NCBI GenBank assembly: GCA_030549335.1
Contig: CM060190.1
Coordinates: 69,578,118 to 69,642,117, forward strand
DNA from: Pontederia crassipes
Taxonomy: Eukaryota; Streptophyta; Magnoliopsida; Commelinales; Pontederiaceae
Direction of reading: 5' to 3'
Length of the DNA stretch: 64,000 bases
Part shown: positions 58,399-64,000 of the stretch, in pieces
How the letters are laid out: the number at the start of each line of letters is the position of its first letter
Numbering within the stretch: position 1 is the first letter of the stretch
Program-made: the position numbers and the translations under genes
Notes under the pieces: model-generated
Databases searched by the model: none
Told to the model about the DNA's origin: nothing
The model's input: the letters and a program-made list of their open reading frames with translations, nothing else

Positions 58399-59189
58399 TA
58401 GATACAAAGGTTATTTTTTTTTAAATCACTCTTAAACTATCGCGATTTTTTACGTTTAACTTCAAACTTTTTTTAATTAATAAATTATCGTGATTTCTTT
58501 AATTTAATCATTCTGTCGACTTATGTTATATTCGTTAGTTTCATTTTTTTCTATTTATGAAAAGTCAAAATTATCCTTTAATCTTTTAAAATAATACATA
58601 ATAAAAAAAAGGAAAAACACAAGGGTGGCACGCATGAGAGGGAGTGTCACCTTTCACCTTGTCGCTGTCTTGTGCGAGCTCACACAGGGGGGTGTTGGCC
58701 CCCCTCGCGAGCTCGCACAGGGGGCGCCACCCCCTTTTCTTCCTCGCACGCGACGAGGATGAGAAAGAGGGGCCAGCACCCCACAGTCTTTCTCACGCGC
58801 AACAAGGAAGTAAAAGGAGGGGCGACAACCCCATGCGAGCTTGTGCGCCGGCGAACTCTCAAAGAGGGCGTCGACCCCCTCTCGAGCCTTTCTCCAGTAG
58901 GGGGCGTCCCTCGTCCCCAGTCATCGCCGGCAATAGCAAGGGGCATCGCCCCTTGCATTTTTTTTAATTTTTTTATATTTATTATGTATTACTTTAAAGG
59001 TTAAAGTGGATAACTTCGACTTTTCACAAATAGAAAAAAAAATTTAACGAAATAATATGATAAAAGTTGATGAAAGGACTAAATTAAAAAATCATAATAG
59101 TTTAGAAATAAAAAAATTCGTAATTTGATATTATATGTAAAAAATCACGATTATTTAAGGTGATTTATGAAAATAACACTAGATACAAA
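58399..59189. mobile_element. Mutator-like non-autonomous element with long TIRs and 10-bp target duplication
   Basis: The element 58409-59179 (771 bp) is flanked by a perfect 10-bp direct repeat TAGATACAAA (58399-58408 and 59180-59189). Inverted arms of about 200 bp share GTTATTTT, TAAATCAC, ATCGYGATTTTTTAC, CTATTTRTGAAAAGTC and AATACATAATAAA. The core (about 58625-58960) is GC-rich, with GAGCTCRCACAGGGGG repeated and short inverted repeats; its overlapping open frames look like composition artefacts. Long TIRs and a 9-11 bp duplication are the mark of Mutator-like elements. Confidence 0.8.
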
Positions 59190-59822
59190 TTACTTCATTA
59201 ATTAGTTCGAAGTCATTAATTTTGAATTATAAGATTTCGTTTGGTACAAGAATATATTAAGAATAATAGTCTTATTCTCCTCATTGCATCCAAACAGGCT
59301 GTGAACATAAGATTATCGATGAGAATAAAATATGAGGTCAAGATGCAATTAAAGACAAATTGTTCTAGAACATTTCTCTTTCACCCAAATTGGATCTGAG
59401 TCTAAACTTATTTAGTATTTTTTTTTCTTGGAGACTCATCCGTGTTCAAAGTTATTAGTACCTCCCTATTTTATTGTTAGAACGAAAATTATACGAATAA
59501 ATTTTGATAAACACGCTGGCTTTGTAAAGCGAACTTCAATCTTAAATTTTTAGTATTTTAATTTTGACGGACAATATCCAAACAGTTAATTCAGAATGAA
59601 TGAATAAATAAAATAGTCTAATTTTACCAGTTCATTTTTATTACTTTTACAAGTCCGAGTTAATTATTGTTTGTTAATTTCCAAGTAATAGTAGTAGACT
59701 AGTAGTAGTAGTGAAACTCCGTGAAAATGGGTTTTAGATATCTGAGCCCATTTAATAATTCAGAAATAAAACCATAAATCTTTGCCGCCGCCTCATCCCA
59801 ACTTGAAGAGAAAAAAAAAAAA
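59190..59822. other. Intergenic region and probable promoter of the CENP-X-like gene
   Basis: AT-rich, no gene found. The last 100 bp become CCGCC-rich before the ATG at 59823, as a short 5' UTR might. Confidence 0.35.
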
Positions 59823-60068
59823 ATGGATGCTAACAGTAACAACGCCATCTCCTTCGATCCGGTCTCTCTCTCTCTCTCTCTCGATCGATCGACCTCGCTG
59901 ACGTTGATCATTGACTACAAGTCCTCTCTCCATTGTTGACAGGACCTTATTCGTTCCATCTTCAATCTGGTATGGAGCAGAAGCATGGAGAAGAAAACAA
60001 AGCAGAGCAGAAGCGGAGCAGAAGAGGAAGAACAAGAGGATGAAAACCTCCAAGTGATGGGCGTCGAG
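59823..60068 (+). CDS. 5' exons of a probable CENP-X/MHF2-like histone-fold protein
   Basis: Exon 1 59823-59861 (13 codons) and exon 2 59943-60068 (42 codons), GT-AG, phase 0. The joined product starts MDANSNNAISFDPDLIRSIF and continues NLVWSRSMEKK, then a glutamate-rich stretch. The FDPDLIxxIFxLVWSRR pattern resembles the N-terminus of plant CENP-X/MHF2, a small histone-fold subunit that works with CENP-S/MHF1 in DNA repair and centromeres. The conserved C-terminal half (ANALKLSCELL-like) was not found in the next 1.4 kb; a gypsy element starts at 61.49 kb, so the rest may be outside the window or lost. Exon 1 is followed by a CT/TC run inside its intron. Confidence 0.45.
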
Positions 60069-61490
60069 GTGCGGACGCTCTACGGTTCCTTCTCTAGTGC
60101 TGTTATTAGTTCTCATTGTCATTTTGTTCTTTGGTTTCCTCGTAATTTTTTTGAGGTCTGATGTTGAATAACTCGAGAGGACTGAAGAAGAATGCATACA
60201 GAGAGGGTTTTTATCACTCTTGTTCTTAACGGCACATGGTGAACTTGATTGCTGATGGAAGATTGGCGAATTCGTTTGGTAGTTTAAGGGTTTTTTGGCC
60301 TTCTTTTCTTAACCCTAGAGAATCCAATAATTCGTCTGTATGACTTAACTGAGCTACACTGCATATGTGCTACGTACATTCTGATATTCTGGATTGGAGA
60401 CCCTTTGATTTACGCATGTCATGTGATTGCTTTCAGTGTTGCAACTTCCAATTGCAAGCAATGCCTTTGGTGTTGAATTATTTCTATATCAAGTGATCAG
60501 ATGGAGCGACTTACATGTGATATTTGGGGCTTCCAAAACTGGTTCAGAAATTAGATTCACAAATAATCTAGTCATAAGTTAGCTACGAAAGGAACTGCAA
60601 AGTCATTTTAAGGGGTTAGGATTCAAGTTTGCATCAACTAGTTTGCTGATTCAGTTTGCTTCAAGTAAAGTTTGTATCAAGTAGTTCGATGCACAACCTT
60701 GGAAGCTTGAATTTTCCTGTTAAGTGAAAAATGAAGCATGAGAGTTTGGCTTCTTCCACGAAATGGGGCGTAATCAGTCCATATATATGTTAGGTCTTTC
60801 CATTTGCATGTGGGCTTCTTGTAGTCAATTTGTGAACACATGACAAGATTACTCAGCATTTATACAGTTCCATAATTTCTTTAAGCATAGATCCACAGGA
60901 CTCTGTTTTCCAAATCATTTCAGTAGGGAAGTATTTTGTAACGAGATTTTACTCACTGTTCATTTTTCTTCTTCTATTGCTTTTACTTTGTCTGTCATAT
61001 ATTATTATTGAGAGCTTTGCTTTTCATTATTTTGTTATTGCCCTTTTTCAGATCTATAAACTCATGATCATTAGAAGAATTTAGATGAGATTGGGAAAAA
61101 AGGAATTTAGAGGAGATTTTCATTTGAATGCTCTTGTAACTCCACCTCACTATTGGTGTTACATCAACTTTTAACACCTTTTTATGCTCTTTCCTTCATC
61201 ACTTTATAATCATAAAAATTGTTTGTCATTTGTCAAATTCAGATTGTAGTTATATACTTATATTCTTTAACACAAATGGAGATTAAGATATATGCAATTC
61301 AAGGAATGTTGTTGTATTCTGGTTAGAAGCTTTAGAGCTTGCTTGTAAAAGGTCCTCTTTTTTCACCAAATTATATTTTCCTTATCATATGTGTCTTCTA
61401 TAAGATCAGAGAATAGGGGAAAGTGTATCACATTTGTAAGCCCCGCCACATCCTCTTGGTTTATTTTTGTTTCTCATCTCTATTCTTGCC
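60069..61490. other. Intron or 3' flank of the CENP-X-like gene
   Basis: AT-rich non-coding sequence. I found no exon with CENP-X similarity, nor any RNA gene or transposon terminus. Confidence 0.4.
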
Positions 61491-61688
61491 TGATGTAGTA
61501 AGGAGAGAAAACTAGCAAGGATAATGAGAAATCAGGCTAGAAGATGAGAAAGATTGGTAGAGGAACAATTAGGGTTTACGAGAAAATCACAAAAATCTGT
61601 AATTTTAATAAAAAAGAGATAATGACGGCTGAAAATCCTATTGGCAGCCATAAATACTAGGGTTACAAGAGGTTAAAACTAATAATCA
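61491..61688 (-). repeat. Probable 3' LTR of the right-edge gypsy element
   Basis: On the plus strand this begins TGATGTAG and ends AATAATCA. In element orientation it follows a purine tract AAGGGTGGAGAT (61689-61700 inverted), as expected for a 3' LTR. The 198-bp length is short and the partner LTR lies outside the window, so boundaries are tentative. Confidence 0.45.
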
Positions 61689-61785
61689 ATCTCCACCCTT
61701 GATTAACCCACTTTTAATCAAGACCGTTATAACTAATTATGACCCTTATAACTAATTGAAATGTCACATGCTTATTACATGATGA

Positions 61786-62070
61786 CTAATAAACTAAAAC
61801 ACCAACTTTAATTTGAAATAAAAGCTCCTGCGTCAATCTTATCAGCTTGAAAATTTTGGCTCCTTGGAAACAAACTTGCACCACATCAGCGTACATCTCG
61901 ACATCAATCTTCTTGAGCTCATCTTCATTAATCCAACTGCTTTCAGTAGCAGGTTTACCCAACCATTTAACCAAAAATCTTCTATATCTATTACCTCTAC
62001 GAGAACTGACCTCTTTGACATCTAACACATCTTCAATAACATCAGTAGAAACTTTGGGGTGTTGTTCCAA
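61786..62070 (-). pseudogene. Chromodomain at the end of the gypsy polyprotein
   Basis: Minus-strand frame with PKVSTDVIEDVLDVKEV, YRRFLVKWLGKPATESSWI and ELKKID, the pattern of chromovirus integrase-tail chromodomains (VLVKWxGxPxxESTWE). Chromodomains are thought to guide integration to modified chromatin. Confidence 0.8.
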
Positions 62071-62088
62071 TTGATTTGAAACTTTAGC

Positions 62089-62470
62089 TTAGTCCATATC
62101 AAAGCCCTCAAAAGCATACAAATCTGAGACATTGAAGATAGGGTTGATTTGCAAATTTGATGGAAGCTCAATGAAATAGGCATTCGAACTTATTTTCTTT
62201 AATATCTTGCACGGTCCAAACTTCCTTGATTTGAGTTTGTGATAAGTGTCCTCAGGAAACCTCTCTTGTCTCAAGTGTACAAGGACCAAGTCGTCTTTCT
62301 CAAAATCTTTAAGATACCGATGTTTATTGGTTGTATGACATAAGTTTCATTACTTGATTTCAAAATAGCTTTTACCTCCTCATGAATGTCGTGTTGAGAG
62401 AAGACATCAATAACCAAATATGAAAATTCTTTCAAAATATCTTGAACTTCATGTGATCGGTGAGACATTT
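62089..62470 (-). pseudogene. gypsy integrase C-terminal region joined to an RT N-terminal stub
   Basis: Minus strand shows EVQDILKEFSYLV, like the start of gypsy RT, then HDIHEEVKAILKSSNETY and LVLVHLRQERFPEDTYHKL, KFGPCKIL and NPIFNVSDLY of the integrase C-terminus. A frameshift near 62320 separates two parts. The join implies deletion of about 2.5-3 kb of coding sequence relative to a complete element. Confidence 0.75.
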
Positions 62471-62496
62471 TTCTAATATGATTTTCTCTAACAATT

Positions 62497-63374
62497 TCAG
62501 CTTTTTGACACTATATTAAACTTCTCAGCACATAAAAAGCCATTAACCTTGTAGTTTATTGATAAGACAGCAACATGTTTTTCATCCTCCTCCATTGGAT
62601 GCAAGGTGTACTTCTTGTTACCCTTTTGAAAAGAATACGTGTTTGGTTTAATGTGAAGCTCCATGTCATGGTCATACAACTACGGTCTTCCCATAAGAAT
62701 ATGCCCAACATCCATAGGCACAACATCACATAAAGATTCATCTTGTATATTACCTCCCATAGTAAATTGCCCAAACATCGAGTAGTGACAGAAATTTCAT
62801 TACCTTTTGTAAGCCAACGAATTTTGTAAGGATGTGAATGTTTTTCAATAGCCAATTCGAGATTCTCTACTACATTTTTAGAAATGACATTCTCCATGCT
62901 ACCACCATCTATAATTAGATCACATACCTTCCCACCGCATAGAACACGTGTTCTAAAGATACTGTGCCTTCTCCAATCTTCTTCTTCTTTGGTTGTGACA
63001 GTTAAGACACTTTGAACCACCAATGATTCTCCTTGAACAGGGAGGACATCTATTTCTTCACTTTCATCCACATACTGATCATAAATTGGCTCTGTTTCTT
63101 CATATTCTTCATCTTGCAGCGCCACTAGATTGACTCTTCGCTGTGGACAAGTATAAGAACCATGACCCTTTGCACCACAAGTGAAATAACGAATTTGTGT
63201 GTTGTTTCCTTTAAAAGTTGTGGGTGCAGAATTATTTTGTTTACCATAACACATCACAGCTTTCTTCTTATCATCACTTTTATTTGCATGAGTTCCTTGA
63301 CCGGTTCCTTGTGCAAGTGTGTTATTTTTTGTATTTTCAACAGCACCAGAACCCTTGTGAATAATGCCTCATGA
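62497..63374 (-). pseudogene. gypsy nucleocapsid and protease region
   Basis: The zinc knuckle FTCGAKGHGSYTCP (about 63140-63190) is followed by an acidic linker and the aspartic protease motif VCDLIIDGGSMENVIS (about 62890-62935). A shifted frame carries YDHDMELHIKPNTYSFQKGN (about 62620-62680), normally found between protease and RT. Frames are interrupted. Confidence 0.8.
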
Positions 63375-63437
63375 GCGTCCCATTAAAGGTCTACGTGCGT
63401 CATATCGCCACACCCATTTTTCAGCCAATAAAGTTTG

Positions 63438-63960
63438 TTATCGAGCATCTTCAAGAGTACACACACGAGCAATAGGCATCTCATCTCTAATAGATTGGTT
63501 AAGCCCAGCAAGATAACGAGTAGCTACTTGCTCATTTATTTCGTTCAATCCATCACGAATTGGTAAGTTATAAAACTCTGAAGTATACTCTTCAACATTC
63601 ATACCTCGTTGTTTCAAAGAATGAAACTTTTCATATAAATCCATTGTATAATCAGCGGGTAAGAATTGTTTTCGCAACTTCGTCTTCATATGCTCCCAAG
63701 TGTCAATTTTCAGTTTACCTTGTCGTTCATGTTGTTCTTCAACTCTCTTCCACCATTGAAGTGTTGTGCCTTTTAACTTCAGCTTCACAAATATCACTTT
63801 TATATTTTCTGCCATAGGTTTCCACTCAAAATAATTTTCCAAACTTGTTTCCCAATCTAAATAATCTTCAGCATGCATCTTTCCATAAAAATTAGCAACT
63901 TCGATCTTAATTCCACCGCCGTTCAGATCTAGGGCATGAATCAATCTATCCTCTAATCGA
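63438..63960 (-). pseudogene. gypsy gag (capsid) domain
   Basis: Contains IKIEVANFYGKMHAEDYLDW, the retrotransposon gag core LQWWKRVEEQ, WEHMKTKLRKQFLPADYT and LKQRGMNVEEYTSEFYNL, ending RYLAGLNQSIRDEM. This is the Retrotrans_gag pattern of chromoviruses. A stop near 63437 separates it from the nucleocapsid. Confidence 0.88.
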
Positions 63961-64000
63961 CCTTATACTGGATTTTATCGGCTACAACTTCATGAAAAGG

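Larger units (their letters stand above)
61689..64000 (-). mobile_element. Ty3/gypsy chromovirus-like retrotransposon, internally deleted, runs off the window
   Basis: On the minus strand, from the right edge: gag, zinc knuckle, protease, a stub of RT, then directly the integrase C-terminus and a chromodomain. RT, RNase H and the integrase core are missing, with the junction near 62395-62410. Frames are broken in several places. The CENP-X-like exons lie upstream in plus orientation. Confidence 0.85.

Noticed and set aside
59220..59310. Possible Tourist-type ends (TTTCGTTTGG and CCAAACAGGC)
   Set aside because: No matching TAA duplication and poor inverted pairing beyond the common GTTTGG core.

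Overview
This is a plant nuclear window. It has intron-containing genes, abundant LTR retrotransposons, Tourist/Harbinger, CACTA and Mutator-like elements, a SINE and an RTE-type LINE. First exons of the host genes (7.6, 18.35 and 53.3 kb) are very GC-rich while introns and intergenic DNA are AT-rich; that 5' GC gradient is typical of commelinid monocots. The species cannot be told from the sequence.

Three host genes look intact: an oxysterol-binding-protein-related gene of ORP1/2 type (+, 8 exons, 7.6-15.8 kb), a plant cytosolic methionine sulfoxide reductase A (+, 2 exons, 18.35-19.42 kb) and an ABHD17-like serine hydrolase (-, 5 exons, 46.1-53.5 kb). The last intron of the hydrolase holds a nearly full-length RTE LINE. 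Partial or dead host genes are: a terminal exon of an unrecognised gene (4.67 kb), a captured B-box zinc-finger exon inside a Harbinger-type element (5.8-6.1 kb), an RBP45/47-like RNA-binding fragment fused to a retrotransposon gag (0-0.9 kb), the 5' exons of a probable CENP-X/MHF2 gene (59.8-60.1 kb) and an ATG16 pseudogene (-) whose exons are scattered from 24.9 to 44.1 kb.

The 19-44 kb region is a nested transposon complex. A Tork/Tnt1-like copia element (19753-24511, 331-bp LTRs, 5-bp target duplication) lies just downstream of MsrA. A block holding MsrA exon 2 and part of the ATG16 pseudogene is present twice (19160-26230 without its insertions, and 30967-32931). The second copy lies between two diverged parts of an older copia family (LTRs near 26.9-27.3 and 43.4-43.8 kb). 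That cluster also holds a gypsy-type solo LTR (32938-34173), a large AAT microsatellite and a 4-kb CACTA element (36343-40325). Because the block and the copia segments each exist twice, one copy gives the empty site for several insertions in the other.

The most unusual signal is a set of three short insertions (96, 99 and 188 bp), each with a 15-17 bp target-site duplication. Each consists of the extreme 5' part of the local RTE LINE joined directly to its last ~60-80 bp and (TTG)n tail. They look like a SINE-like, LINE-derived non-autonomous family mobilised by the LINE machinery. The right end (54-64 kb) has Tourist and Mutator-like elements, the CENP-X-like exons and an internally deleted chromodomain-bearing gypsy element running off the window.
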